64,000 nt of DNA from Nitrospirota bacterium (GTDB lineage: Bacteria; Nitrospirota; Nitrospiria; SBBL01; JAADHI01). The stretch is taken from positions 1 through 64,000 of the forward strand of contig JAJDBT010000021.1 of NCBI GenBank assembly GCA_029261215.1. The letters are read 5' to 3'. Within the stretch, counting starts at the first letter, position 1; every line of letters begins with the position of its first letter. Made by a program: the position numbers and the translations under genes. Below the pieces are notes generated by a model. It searched no databases. It was not told the DNA's origin and saw only the letters and a program-made list of their open reading frames with translations. Below, piece by piece: positions 55,483-64,000 of this stretch.

Positions 55483-56334
55483 TTATTTTTTAGGGATTTT
55501 AAGTCGAATGTTGTCAATGAGCCGTACTCTTCCGATGTGAATCGCAGCCAGCAATACCGCGCAATCTGCCAGTCGCTCAAGTGGTTCCAATGTTTCGATA
55601 TCACACAAGGCAACATAGTCGTATTTGAGTCCGGGGATGGATTCGAGGAGCGATGTGACGGTTTGAATAATACATTTTGCGTCCCGTTCTCCTGATCGAA
55701 CCTGGTTTTTCGCGGCCTGCAGGGCCCGATAAAGAATGGCCGCGTTTTCACGTGCTTTGGTGGACAGGCGCGCATTCCGCGAACTCATTGCGAGGCCGTC
55801 TTTTTCACGGCAGGTGGCGCAAACACGCATTTGGGTTTCAAAATGCAGGTCACGAATCATTTGGCGGATAACACAGCTTTGTTGATAATCCTTTTGCCCG
55901 AGGTAAAGCCGGTCTGGCCGGGTAATTTGAAGCAGTTTGGCGACAATGGTGCTCACCCCTTTAAAATGGTCTGGGCGAAAAATTCCTTCCCAGGGCTGGC
56001 TAATCTTCGAAACAGTCACCGTGCTTTGAAATCCCGGAGGATAAAGGTCTTTTTCTGAAGGGATCCAAAGCAGGTCCGCTCCTGCGCTGTGTGCTTTCTT
56101 TCGATCTGAAGCCAACTCCCGTGGATAAACCTTAAAATCCTCCGTAGGCCCAAATTGTAAGGGATTGACAAAAAGGGAGACGACGAGAAAATCACATTCT
56201 GCCTTGGCCTTTTTCATGAGGGACAAATGTCCTTCGTGCAGCGCCCCCATGGTCGGCACAAAAGCAATTGTTCCGTTTGACCGTGCTGATTTTAAAATTT
56301 GCCGAACCCTGTTGATGCTTGAGACAACGCGCAT
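55483..56334 (-). CDS. panC: Pantothenate synthetase (pantoate-beta-alanine ligase)
   Basis: From ATG 56334 (283 residues) the enzyme shows 'GTIAFVPTMGALHEGHLSLM' with the HxGH signature, 'FVNPLQFGPTEDFKVYPREL', 'LYLGQKDYQQSCVIRQMIRD' and 'DGLAMSSRNARLS'. It joins pantoate and beta-alanine using ATP in coenzyme A synthesis. The TTG at 56343 in the ORF track lies within the ribosome-binding region and overlaps the folK stop; GGAGA precedes the ATG. Confidence 0.95.
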   Translation of the reverse strand: MRVVSSINRVRQILKSARSNGTIAFVPTMGALHEGHLSLMKKAKAECDFLVVSLFVNPLQFGPTEDFKVYPRELASDRKKAHSAGADLLWIPSEKDLYPPGFQSTVTVSKISQPWEGIFRPDHFKGVSTIVAKLLQITRPDRLYLGQKDYQQSCVIRQMIRDLHFETQMRVCATCREKDGLAMSSRNARLSTKARENAAILYRALQAAKNQVRSGERDAKCIIQTVTSLLESIPGLKYDYVALCDIETLEPLERLADCAVLLAAIHIGRVRLIDNIRLKIPKK

Positions 56335-56339
56335 TTTTC

Positions 56340-56903
56340 TCAATTCTCCGTTTTAATGCACCATGCGGGCTCAAAGCGCTTTACGATTAAGGGCCTGTCG
56401 GTTCCACTTTCAAGTTGCTTGAGCAGTTCATTTGCCGTTTGAGCAGATTGAATGTGAACAAAATCGGGGGCGATTTCTAAAAGAGGAATCAACACAAAAG
56501 CACGACGCGCAACCTCGGGATGCGGCAGGATCAGCCCTGGGGATGTGGTTACGAGTTGGTTATAAAAAAGAATGTCGAGATCAATGGTGCGCGGTCCTTT
56601 CGGAACCTTGATGTTTTTGCCTAACTCAGCCTCAATGATCTGGCAATGGACTAAAAGGTCTTGTGGAGAGAGACATGTTTCAATCGCGATGACCGCATTA
56701 TAAAAGCGATCCTGGTCAATAAAGTCTACCGGATCCGTTTCGTAAAGGGAGGAAACGATCGTGACCCCAATGCCCGGTGTGTCTCTGAGACCCTGAAGGG
56801 CTTTTTGGCAATATGAGAGACGGTCCCCCATATTTGAGCCGATGCCGATAAACGCGGTATTTGATTGAGGCGGGTGTGTCCCCGCCTCAATCTGCTGATG
56901 CAT
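56340..56903 (-). CDS. folK: 2-amino-4-hydroxy-6-hydroxymethyldihydropteridine pyrophosphokinase
   Basis: From ATG 56903, preceded by AGGGG, the product has 187 residues: 'TAFIGIGSNMGDRLSYCQKA', 'SSLYETDPVDFIDQDRFYNA', 'KVPKGPRTIDLDILFYNQLV' and 'LPHPEVARRAFVLIPLLEIA'. These are the HPPK signature blocks for ATP and pterin binding. It acts in folate synthesis. The ORF-track start would run into dapL and is not needed. Confidence 0.94.
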   Translation of the reverse strand: MHQQIEAGTHPPQSNTAFIGIGSNMGDRLSYCQKALQGLRDTPGIGVTIVSSLYETDPVDFIDQDRFYNAVIAIETCLSPQDLLVHCQIIEAELGKNIKVPKGPRTIDLDILFYNQLVTTSPGLILPHPEVARRAFVLIPLLEIAPDFVHIQSAQTANELLKQLESGTDRPLIVKRFEPAWCIKTEN

Positions 56904-56916
56904 TGCTTGTATTCCC

Positions 56917-58098
56917 CTAGCCTCGGATGCCGGCAGCTTCCATGCGGTCAATTGCTTCCTGCAGGCGTTCTTTTGAGACACAGAGTGTCATTCTAAAGTA
57001 ACCTTCTCCTCCTGCGCCGAAGCCATTGCCCGGTGTGGTAACGATGGCGGTATCTTTCAAAAGTTTAGCCGTCATTTCAGAAGAGGAGATCCCTGTGGGA
57101 GTGGGAATCCAGACATAAAAAGCCGCCTTTGGCGGATCGACCTTAAATCCGAGTTTATGCAAACCAGAAATTAAAACATCGCGTCGTTCCTGATAAATAT
57201 TGCGTATCGCGGCCAGTGGTTGATCGTCCATTTCCAGGGCGGTGATTCCCGCTTCCTGTACTGCCTGAAAAATACCCGAATCAATATTGGTTTTTACTTT
57301 TCCCAGGGCAGCGATGACATTACTGTTCCCGACAGCAAACCCGATCCGCCAGCCGGTCATATTGTATGTTTTTGAAAGGGAATGCAGTTCAATTCCGACC
57401 TCTTTTGCTCCATCAATCTCCATAAAACCGACCGGGGGTTTTCCATCGTAATAGATTTCAGAGTAAGCGGCATCGTGGCAGATCACCACATTATGGCGAT
57501 GGGCAAAAGCCACCAGTTTTTCAAAAAAGGCACGATTGGCCACAGCGGCTGTCGGGTTGCCAGGATAATTCAGAAAAAACAGTTTGGCCTTATCCGCGAC
57601 TTCGGCCGGAATTGCATCAAGGTCGGGTAAAAATCCGGTTTCAAGGGTGAGCGGGACAAGGTGTGATTTCCCGCCGGCAAAAAGCGTTCCGGCGTGATAG
57701 ACGGGATAGCCGGGATCGGTCATCATTGCGGTATCGCCCGGGTTGATCAGGGCCATGGGCAGATGTGCGACCCCTTCTTTCGATCCGATGAGGGAGAGCA
57801 CTTCCGTTTTGGGGTCGAGATCGGCGTTAAATCGTTTTTTATACCAGCTTGCAACGGCCTGACGAAAAGAAAGCAGGCCGACATAACTTGGATATTGGTG
57901 GTTTTTCGGATTGGCCGCAGCTTTTTGCAGGGTTTTGATAATCGGATCCGGCGTTGGCAGGTCAGGATCTCCGACACCGAGATTGATAATGTCTTTTCCT
58001 GCTTCAATGGCCTCCTGTTTCATTTTGTCGATTGCGGCAAAAAGGTAAGGGGGCAGATTTTTGATGCGGTCGGCCATTTCGACTTCGAGTTTCTTCAC
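56917..58098 (-). CDS. dapL: LL-diaminopimelate aminotransferase-type class I aminotransferase
   Basis: The 393-residue PLP enzyme has 'MADRIKNLPPYLFAAIDKMK', 'DIINLGVGDPDLPTPDPIIK', 'LFLNYPGNPTAAVANRAFFE', the PLP lysine in 'ELHSLSKTYNMTGWRIGFAV' and 'GFGAGGEGYFRMTLCVSKER'. This is the DapL/alanine-type branch. Its place in an uninterrupted dapL-dapB-dapA-dapF-lysA cluster without dapC, dapD or dapE makes tetrahydrodipicolinate the probable substrate. It follows dapB with a gap of ten bases. Confidence 0.87.
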   Translation of the reverse strand: MKKLEVEMADRIKNLPPYLFAAIDKMKQEAIEAGKDIINLGVGDPDLPTPDPIIKTLQKAAANPKNHQYPSYVGLLSFRQAVASWYKKRFNADLDPKTEVLSLIGSKEGVAHLPMALINPGDTAMMTDPGYPVYHAGTLFAGGKSHLVPLTLETGFLPDLDAIPAEVADKAKLFFLNYPGNPTAAVANRAFFEKLVAFAHRHNVVICHDAAYSEIYYDGKPPVGFMEIDGAKEVGIELHSLSKTYNMTGWRIGFAVGNSNVIAALGKVKTNIDSGIFQAVQEAGITALEMDDQPLAAIRNIYQERRDVLISGLHKLGFKVDPPKAAFYVWIPTPTGISSSEMTAKLLKDTAIVTTPGNGFGAGGEGYFRMTLCVSKERLQEAIDRMEAAGIRG

Positions 58099-58108
58099 GA
58101 TGACTCCT

Positions 58109-58909
58109 TTATTTTAGATTCAACACATCCATCATGTCGTAGAGACCAGGGGGTTGTTGGCTGACCCATTGGGCGGCAATGAGTGCACCTCGGGCAAAGT
58201 TATTTCGATTGTGGGCGCGATGTGTCAATTCGATGCGTTCTCCGGGACCTGCAAATGTAATGGTATGCTCCCCCACAACATCGCCTGCCCGGAGGCTCTG
58301 TAAGCCTATTTCCCCGGAAACCCGTGCCCCAATGTTGCCTTGACGCGTGAAACGTCCGGACTGTTGCAGTGTGGTGCCACGGCTTGCGGCGACAACTTCC
58401 CCCATACGAATGGCTGTGCCGCTGGGTGCGTCTTTTTTGAGTCGATGATGGATTTCCATGATTTCGGCATCATAGGCCTCGCCGAGAGCGGCTGTGGCCT
58501 CGGCGATCAATTTAAACATCACATTGACCCCAACGCTCATGTTTGGAGAGAGCACAACCGGGATTTTTTTTGCTGCGGCATCAATCTGTTTTCTGTGATC
58601 CTGCGTGAGTCCTGTGGTGCCGATGACAATCGGTTTTCCATTGGCTTTGGCTTCCTGAACCATTTGAACCGTGCCTTGAGGATAGGTGAAATCGATAATG
58701 ACATCCCCGCTTTGCAGCGATTTTTTTGAAAATTCGCTAATGGAAATGCCCCAGGTTCCGATGCCGATTAAACCTCCGACATCTTTTTTCATCGCCGGAT
58801 GCCCGGTTTTTTCCAGTGCAGCGCCCAGTTCGAGTTCGTCTTCTTCGTAGAGGCTTTCTAATATGGCTCTCCCCATGCGACCTGCAGCCCCTGAAATAAT
58901 AATCTTCAT
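58109..58909 (-). CDS. dapB: 4-hydroxy-tetrahydrodipicolinate reductase
   Basis: The 266-residue enzyme has the nucleotide-binding 'IIISGAAGRMGRAILESLYE', 'VVLSPNMSVGVNVMFKLIAE', and the active-site 'AEIMEIHHRLKKDAPSGTAI'. It reduces the DapA product with NAD(P)H. It lies between dapA and dapL in the cluster. Confidence 0.96.
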   Translation of the reverse strand: MKIIISGAAGRMGRAILESLYEEDELELGAALEKTGHPAMKKDVGGLIGIGTWGISISEFSKKSLQSGDVIIDFTYPQGTVQMVQEAKANGKPIVIGTTGLTQDHRKQIDAAAKKIPVVLSPNMSVGVNVMFKLIAEATAALGEAYDAEIMEIHHRLKKDAPSGTAIRMGEVVAASRGTTLQQSGRFTRQGNIGARVSGEIGLQSLRAGDVVGEHTITFAGPGERIELTHRAHNRNNFARGALIAAQWVSQQPPGLYDMMDVLNLK

Positions 58910-58995
58910 CGTCCGTCTTATCCTCTGTTTTATAAAGTGTGCTCGAAGGCCCGTCTATTTTATTGCGTGAAGATGCGCTCTATTAAATATGAATT

Positions 58996-59871
58996 TTAAA
59001 TGAGGCCGTATTCGGCCATTACTGTTTTTAAGCAGGCTTTATTGTCCTCGGAGATCGGGGTGAGCGGCAGCCGAACTTCCTCACTGCATTTTCCCATGAA
59101 CGCAAGGGCCGCTTTGACGGGAATGGGATTGGTTTCCAAAAAGAGGACCTTATGAAGCGGATAAAGTCGGTTGTGCCAATCCTGTGCGCCTGCGATATCC
59201 CCGCTGAGGGCGGCGGTAGTCATTTTTGCCATATCGGCGGGTGCGATGTTTGCAGTGACCGAAATCGCCCCTTTTGCGCCAAGGGCCATCATTGGAAGTG
59301 TGATGGCATCATCGCCAGAAATAACTGTAAGCCGTTTTCCGCAGAGGTGGATCAGTTCGGCCACTTGCTGGATTGAGCCGCTTCCCTCTTTGATACCGAC
59401 AATACTTTTAAAGGGCATCAGGCGTGCGACTGTTTCGGGCAGCATGTTGACCCCCGTGCGACCGGGAATATTGTAAAGTACAATCGGAATATCAACGGAC
59501 TCTGCTATTTTTTTATAATGCTGATAAAGCCCTTCTTGCGTGGGCTTGTTGTAATAGGGGGTAATGAGCAGCGCGCCATCCGCTCCGGCAGATTTGGCAT
59601 GGAGCGTTAATGAGACGGCTTCTTCGGTGCTGTTGGAGCCGGACCCCGCAATCACGGGAATTCTGCCTCCCGTGACTTTCACCGTGAGCTCGATGACGCG
59701 TTTGTGTTCTTCGTGAGTGAGGGTTGCGGACTCTCCCGTTGTGCCGCAGGGCACAATGCCGTTGGTGCCAGCCGCTAGGTGGAACTCAATCAATGCCGTT
59801 AAAGCCTCTTCATCTACCCGGCCCGCTTTAAACGGGGTGACAATCGCAACAATGGAACCTTGAAGATTCAT
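58996..59871 (-). CDS. dapA: 4-hydroxy-tetrahydrodipicolinate synthase
   Basis: I choose ATG 59871 (291 residues), because AAGGAAAGG lies upstream and the family begins 'MNLQGSIVAIVTPFKAGRVD'. Blocks: 'GTNGIVPCGTTGESATLTHE', 'ALLITPYYNKPTQEGLYQHY', and the Schiff-base lysine in 'KSIVGIKEGSGSIQQVAEL'. It condenses pyruvate and aspartate semialdehyde. The ORF-track start would overlap the 3' end of dapF. Confidence 0.96.
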   Translation of the reverse strand: MNLQGSIVAIVTPFKAGRVDEEALTALIEFHLAAGTNGIVPCGTTGESATLTHEEHKRVIELTVKVTGGRIPVIAGSGSNSTEEAVSLTLHAKSAGADGALLITPYYNKPTQEGLYQHYKKIAESVDIPIVLYNIPGRTGVNMLPETVARLMPFKSIVGIKEGSGSIQQVAELIHLCGKRLTVISGDDAITLPMMALGAKGAISVTANIAPADMAKMTTAALSGDIAGAQDWHNRLYPLHKVLFLETNPIPVKAALAFMGKCSEEVRLPLTPISEDNKACLKTVMAEYGLI

Positions 59872-59896
59872 ATAAATACGCCTTTCCTTAAATACG

Positions 59897-60739
59897 CTAG
59901 ATCTGCAGGGCTTCCTGCTCGATTTCCCCTTTATAAATAATCCGGGCATCTCCTTTGAGGCACACATCTTTAAAGGAGGATCCTTCCTGCCTGAAATCGA
60001 TCTCCAGGGTCATGCCGCCGCGTGTCAGCAGGGAAACCGGAGACTCAACCTTGTCGAGTGCGGTTGCCACCAGGGCGGCGGCAATGGAGCCGGTGCCGCA
60101 GGCCAGGGTTTCATTTTCCACGCCGCGTTCATAGGTTCGGATCATCATTTTATGCCGGTCGGTGACCACCACAAAATTCGCATTGGTCCCTCCCGGTGCG
60201 AAGAGGTGATGATAGCGCGTTTTTCGTCCCAACTCGATAATGTCGATTTTTTCAAGATCATCCACAAAGTAGACCACGTGTTCGACGCCCGTATTCACAA
60301 AATGTCCGGTCAAAACCCGATCGCCGAGTTCGATCTCCATGCCCAGGTGAATGGGGGAAGGATCGGGAAGCTGTACCCGGACTTTCACCCCGTTTTCTTC
60401 AAGCACTTCCGCCTTGACGATCCCGGCTTTTGTTTCAAAGGTCTGTTTTGCAGGGGCAATTTTATTTTCATAGGCAAAACGTGCGGCGCAGCGCGTACCA
60501 TTTGCGCACATATCGACTTCGCCCCCATCGGAATTAAAAAAGTGCCATCCAAAGTCTGCGATGCTGGAGGGTTTGATAAGAATCACGCCATCGGCCCCGA
60601 CTGACAGGCCCCGCCGACAGATTTTAGAGACAAACATCCGCATTTCATCCTGGGAAGGAATGGGCCGACGATAATCAATAATGATGAAGTCATTGCCGCT
60701 GCCGCTGAGTTTCCAAAAAGGGATCGGTTTACTTGACAT
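59897..60739 (-). CDS. dapF: Diaminopimelate epimerase
   Basis: The 280-residue enzyme has the two catalytic Cys, in 'VDMCANGTRCAARFAYE' and 'VENETLACGTGSIAAALVAT', and 'FWKLSGSGNDFIIIDYR' at the N-terminus. It converts LL- to meso-diaminopimelate for peptidoglycan and lysine. Its ATG overlaps the stop of the upstream small gene (TAATG). Confidence 0.96.
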   Translation of the reverse strand: MSSKPIPFWKLSGSGNDFIIIDYRRPIPSQDEMRMFVSKICRRGLSVGADGVILIKPSSIADFGWHFFNSDGGEVDMCANGTRCAARFAYENKIAPAKQTFETKAGIVKAEVLEENGVKVRVQLPDPSPIHLGMEIELGDRVLTGHFVNTGVEHVVYFVDDLEKIDIIELGRKTRYHHLFAPGGTNANFVVVTDRHKMMIRTYERGVENETLACGTGSIAAALVATALDKVESPVSLLTRGGMTLEIDFRQEGSSFKDVCLKGDARIIYKGEIEQEALQI

Positions 60740-61122
60740 TACATTTCCCTCCTTTTTCGAATGAGGGTCAATAGGGATTGGACTTCAGTTTCTACTATCT
60801 GGCGATCCAGCATGATTGTTTCAATCTGCTCACTGACTTCATAAAGCGCGGTTTTGTTGACTTGGTCTGACCAGGCTGCTTTGAAAAAATCGGAAACCTC
60901 TTTGTGGACCGCTTCAGCCCCTTCCTGGGTATAATGACTTGGGAGCTGGGCCAAAAAGTTGTCATTTACCGCAAATTTTTCGTAAAAAGAAATCATGGAT
61001 GCCTTCTCTGTCTGCTCCGCTTGACTGGCTGAAAAGTAAATGGCGAAGATCACGATGGCGCTTAGGCTTAAAAGCGTGATGAAAAATGCGGGGCCACCTG
61101 CTCTTTTCTTTCTTCTAATCAT
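60739..61122 (-). CDS. Small membrane-anchored protein of unknown function in the dap cluster
   Basis: The 127-residue product has a basic start ('MIRRKKRAGGP'), one transmembrane helix ('FFITLLSLSAIVIFAIYFSA') and a helical, charged remainder of about 95 residues that would face the periplasm. No family is recognised. It is placed between lysA (83 bases upstream) and dapF (overlapping by one base), so translation with dapF is coupled. Confidence 0.55.
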   Translation of the reverse strand: MIRRKKRAGGPAFFITLLSLSAIVIFAIYFSASQAEQTEKASMISFYEKFAVNDNFLAQLPSHYTQEGAEAVHKEVSDFFKAAWSDQVNKTALYEVSEQIETIMLDRQIVETEVQSLLTLIRKRREM

Positions 61123-61205
61123 GGTGTTTGTCTATAAATACACAAAGTAAATGAAGAAAGTATACCCACACTGGGTGCCGGAGTTCTACCTTTTTTCTTT
61201 GAAGA

Positions 61206-62474
61206 CTAATCCTTGGGGCTCGTTAAAATCTCCGGAATCTGTTCTCCGCGCAATAGATCGTCCATCGTTTCGCGTGCACGGATAATATCAAATGATGTGC
61301 CGTGAACGAGGATTTCCGGGGGCCGGGGGCGTGCATTGTAATTTGAGGTCATCGTAAACGCGTAGGCCCCTGCACTCATGACCGCGAGCAGCTCCCCTGG
61401 CATCGCTTCCGGCAGTTCGCGATCCTGCGCCAAAAAATCACCGGATTCACAAATCGGACCTACGACATCCACGACCTTTTTTCCCCGGTGATTTTCAAGC
61501 ACGGGTTGAATGGCATGATAGGCCTGATAGAGGCTGGGCCGGATGAGGTCGTTCATGCCTGCATCCACAACGACAAAACTTTTGGCTTCCCCTTCTTTTG
61601 TATAAATCACACGTGTGACCAAAACCCCGGCATTGCCTGTCAGAGAGCGTCCCGGTTCGAGGATGATGTGGCATCCGCTCTTTTTTAAAAGCGGTAAAAT
61701 GGCATCGGCCATGTCTTTTGGAAGCGGCGGACTTTCTGCATTGTAGGTAATGCCAAGCCCCCCCCCGATGTCCCAATACTGGATGTCCATGTTTTGTGCG
61801 CGCAGGCCGTCAATGAGATCCGAGATCAACTGCAGGGCATCCACAAAGGGTTTCACCTCGGTTAATTGGGAGCCGATGTGTGAATGAATCCCGACGACTT
61901 TAATATGAGAAAGTCGTGCAGCCAAGTGGTATTCGGCGACGGCCTGTTTGATTTCGATCCCGAACTTGCTTTTTTTCAGGCCGGTGGAAATATAAGGATG
62001 GGTATTGGGATTCACATTCGGGTTGACACGAAGCGCCACGGGCGCTTTCACGCCCATCTCTTTGGCCGTTTCATCAAGTGCGGTCAACTCTTGTGACGAT
62101 TCGATGTTAAACATCAAAATCCCGGCCCGAAGCGCTGCGGCCATCTCTGGTTTTGTTTTGCCAACGCCTGCAAAGACGAGTTTTTTAGGGTCGATCCCGG
62201 CAGCGAGTGCACGATGCAGCTCTCCGCCGGAAACGATATCCGCCCCGCCGCCTTCATTGCCGAAGAGTTTCAGGACGGCGATATTGGCATTGGCTTTAAC
62301 CGCAAAGGCGATGAGATGCGGCACTTCTGCAAAAGCGTCTTTATAGGCACGAATCTGGCGCGTCAGAGTTTGATGGCTATAGGCAAAAAACGGGGTACCG
62401 ACTTTTTCCGCAATAGCGTCAAGGGAAACCCCTTCACAATAGAGGGTGCCGTTCTGGTACTGAAAATCCTGCAT
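61206..62474 (-). CDS. lysA: Diaminopimelate decarboxylase
   Basis: The 422-residue PLP enzyme of alanine-racemase fold has the cofactor lysine in 'IAFAVKANANIAVLKLFGNE', 'GGGADIVSGGELHRALAAGI', 'GIHSHIGSQL', 'DIGGGLGITYNAE' and 'GPICESGDFLAQDRELPEAM' with the catalytic Cys. It makes lysine from meso-diaminopimelate. It is the upstream enzyme gene of the cluster, with the small lipoprotein gene and argH before it. Confidence 0.96.
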   Translation of the reverse strand: MQDFQYQNGTLYCEGVSLDAIAEKVGTPFFAYSHQTLTRQIRAYKDAFAEVPHLIAFAVKANANIAVLKLFGNEGGGADIVSGGELHRALAAGIDPKKLVFAGVGKTKPEMAAALRAGILMFNIESSQELTALDETAKEMGVKAPVALRVNPNVNPNTHPYISTGLKKSKFGIEIKQAVAEYHLAARLSHIKVVGIHSHIGSQLTEVKPFVDALQLISDLIDGLRAQNMDIQYWDIGGGLGITYNAESPPLPKDMADAILPLLKKSGCHIILEPGRSLTGNAGVLVTRVIYTKEGEAKSFVVVDAGMNDLIRPSLYQAYHAIQPVLENHRGKKVVDVVGPICESGDFLAQDRELPEAMPGELLAVMSAGAYAFTMTSNYNARPRPPEILVHGTSFDIIRARETMDDLLRGEQIPEILTSPKD

Positions 62475-62493
62475 GATGCTCCTTTATTGGCCT

Positions 62494-62739
62494 TTATGAA
62501 TAGATAAATGAATACGAAGTGCTGCTTAAGTGGAATGGCATTTGTCCATGGACAGATTCCTCTGGCGGCACAGGCGATCCCTTTTTACCACAGCCAGAAA
62601 AAAATAGAAAGACGATAAGGGCAAGAATAAGAAGTGTTTTTCGGTTGAAGGTTTCCGGTTTCCGGTCAGAATAAAGATGCCACTGGATTTCTTTTTTTAT
62701 GTTTTTAACTGTCAACTGAAAACCGTTAACTGGGAACAT
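62494..62739 (-). CDS. Small LptM/YifL-type lipoprotein
   Basis: The product has a hydrophobic segment with lipobox ('LLILALIVFLFFSGCGKKGS') followed by 'PVPPEES', the CGxKGP-like pattern of LptM/YifL lipoproteins, which lie next to lysA in many Gram-negative bacteria. The first 30 residues before the signal peptide are unusual and come from low-complexity DNA ('ttaactgtcaactgaaaacc'), so the annotated start is doubtful. The 5' end overlaps argH by 14 bases. LptM assists LptD assembly in E. coli; that role is inferred here. Confidence 0.65.
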   Translation of the reverse strand: MFPVNGFQLTVKNIKKEIQWHLYSDRKPETFNRKTLLILALIVFLFFSGCGKKGSPVPPEESVHGQMPFHLSSTSYSFIYS

Positions 62740-64000
62740 GTTTTGATGACTTTAATCTTTTGTTGATCTTGCGAATTTCTGCCTTGATTGATTTGAGCGA
62801 TGTGCCTCCGATTCCGCTTTTCTTTTCGATGGCCCCTTTCAGCGAGAGCCGCTCAAAGAGATCGTTTTCAAACAAGGGACAAAAAGATTGAAACGTCGTA
62901 AGGGTCCAAGTCTCAAAAGGGCTTTTGTCGTCGATGGATTTAAACACAATGAGCCCGACGACTTTGTGTGCCTGACGAAAGGGCAGGCCTTTCGTGACAA
63001 GATAATCCGCCAAATCGGTGGCAAGCAGCAAGCCGTCGCTTGCGGCTTCTGTCATGTGATCTTTCCGAAAATGGACTTCATCGGTCAGCCGTTTCATGAT
63101 GCGAAGCGCACCCTGAATTGTTGTTACCGTGTCAAAAAGTGGTTCCTTGTCTTCCTGAAGGTCCCGGTTGTATGAGAGCGGCAGGCCTTTCATCATCGTC
63201 AAAATAGAGATCAAACTCCCGTAGACCCGTCCGGTTTTCCCGCGAATCAGCTCGAGCAAATCCGGGTTTTTTTTCTGAGGCATCATGCTGCTGCCGGTTG
63301 AAAGACGGTCTGGAAGTTCAAGGTAGCCAAATTCGGCTGAGGCCCATAAAATCCAGTCCTCGGACCAGCGCGAAAGATGCATCATCAGCATTGATGCGGC
63401 GGAAAGATACTCTGTCACCGCATCCCGGTCGCAGACGGTGTCGAGGCTGTTGGCGGTGACGCCGGAAAATCCGAGTGCTGTTGCATTGGCTTTTCGGTCG
63501 AGGCCAAAACTGTTGCCCGCCAGTGCGCCCGCGCCGAGCGGAAGTTGATCAAGGCGTTTCAGGCTGTCCTGAAAACGGCCCCGGTCTCTCTCCAGCATTT
63601 CATAATAGGCGAGCAAGTGGTGAGCGAGGCTGACAGGCTGCGCCCTTTGCAGATGGGTGTAGCCGGGCAGGAAGGTTTCAATCTCGTTTTCGGCCCGCAG
63701 TACGATACTTTTTTGAAGCGCTGTAATCAGATCAAGGGTTCGTGCGGTTTCGGCCCGGAGAAAGAGACGCAGATCGAGCGCAACCTGATCGTTCCGGCTT
63801 CGGCCCGTGTGCAGTTTTCCGCCGACGTCGCCGACCTTTTCGACGAGGCGGCGTTCGATATGCATGTGGATGTCTTCATCTAGCAAGGGGTGTTTGGCAA
63901 GATCCGCCGGTGTTTCTTGTTCCATCTCCAGCGCGATCTCTTTTAAACCTTTGATCAGGGTCTTTTTTTCCGTTTCGCTTAAGAGTCCGGCGCGGGCAAG
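62726..64000 (-). CDS. argH: Argininosuccinate lyase (5' end beyond the window)
   Basis: The frame is open to the window edge, with 25 codons before the ATG used in the ORF track ('LARAGLLSETEKKTLIKGLK'), so the true start is outside. Family blocks: 'DIHMHIERRLVEKVGDVGGK' and 'LHTGRSRNDQVALDLRLFLR', 'LPGYTHLQRAQPVSLAHHLL' and the signature 'TGSSMMPQKKNPDLLELIRG'. It cleaves argininosuccinate to arginine and fumarate. It appears to head the lysA-dap transcript. Confidence 0.96.
   Translation of the reverse strand, partial: LARAGLLSETEKKTLIKGLKEIALEMEQETPADLAKHPLLDEDIHMHIERRLVEKVGDVGGKLHTGRSRNDQVALDLRLFLRAETARTLDLITALQKSIVLRAENEIETFLPGYTHLQRAQPVSLAHHLLAYYEMLERDRGRFQDSLKRLDQLPLGAGALAGNSFGLDRKANATALGFSGVTANSLDTVCDRDAVTEYLSAASMLMMHLSRWSEDWILWASAEFGYLELPDRLSTGSSMMPQKKNPDLLELIRGKTGRVYGSLISILTMMKGLPLSYNRDLQEDKEPLFDTVTTIQGALRIMKRLTDEVHFRKDHMTEAASDGLLLATDLADYLVTKGLPFRQAHKVVGLIVFKSIDDKSPFETWTLTTFQSFCPLFENDLFERLSLKGAIEKKSGIGGTSLKSIKAEIRKINKRLKSSKHVPS

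Overview
The window looks like a chromosomal segment of a Gram-negative bacterium that carries its replication origin. Outer-membrane and lipoprotein-sorting proteins, a CysZ-type protein, YqgE and type IV pilin point to a diderm cell. A complete Pup-proteasome operon (mpa, dop, pup, prcB, prcA, pafA) is uncommon outside Actinobacteria and is known from Nitrospirota, Nitrospinota and a few related lineages. My best guess is Nitrospirota or a neighbouring phylum. This is inference from gene content, not a database result.

Layout. 0-0.5 kb: end of an IS630-type transposase. 0.7-10.6 kb: assorted genes (NnrS, YqgE, CysZ, a SHOCT lipoprotein, a DUF1653 protein, a 629-residue beta-sandwich protein, a STAND ATPase with TPR-like repeats divergent from an exported protein). 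10.7-17.7 kb: a type IV pilin with a sigma-54 promoter, then a TetR / HAE3-type RND transporter / lipoprotein-sorting protein / outer-membrane barrel module and an Old Yellow Enzyme. 17.8-20.3 kb: two candidate small membrane peptides, glutathione peroxidase, a thiol-peroxidase-like lipoprotein and a PHP phosphatase. 20.4-26.9 kb: rpmH-rnpA-yidD-yidC-mnmE-mnmG-rsmG, with a parS site in a perfect 60-bp palindrome between mnmE and mnmG. 27.0-31.4 kb: ccsA/hemX-hemA-propeller lipoprotein-hemC behind a consensus promoter. 31.2-33.1 kb: a decayed chromosomal integron (intI with an in-frame stop, a truncated SRPBCC cassette, an attC site and a lipoprotein cassette). 33.2-40.5 kb: the Pup-proteasome operon on the minus strand, ending in an M23 peptidase. 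40.6-43.0 kb: a zinc-ribbon membrane protein, smpB, a DciA-like gene and a TPR protein. 43.0-50.6 kb: gyrA, gyrB, dnaN and dnaA on the minus strand, then oriC at 50.6-50.96 kb. 51-64 kb, all minus strand: argJ, argC, rpsI, rplM, two DUF151 nucleases, panC, folK, and a lysine/diaminopimelate cluster (dapL, dapB, dapA, dapF, lysA) running into argH, which leaves the window.

How the genes work together. The proteasome operon encodes a full tag-and-degrade pathway: PafA ligates Pup, Dop removes it, Mpa unfolds the substrate and PrcAB degrades it. Pup ends in Gly-Gly-Glu, so it should not need deamidation before ligation. The ccsA-hemA-hemC group starts tetrapyrrole synthesis, but hemD is not seen after hemC, where the integron remnant begins. 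The dap cluster supports lysine and peptidoglycan precursor synthesis by the aminotransferase (DapL) route. oriC, the dnaA-dnaN-gyr genes and parS mark the replication and segregation region. No parA or parB gene is in the window, and recF is missing from its usual place between dnaN and gyrB.
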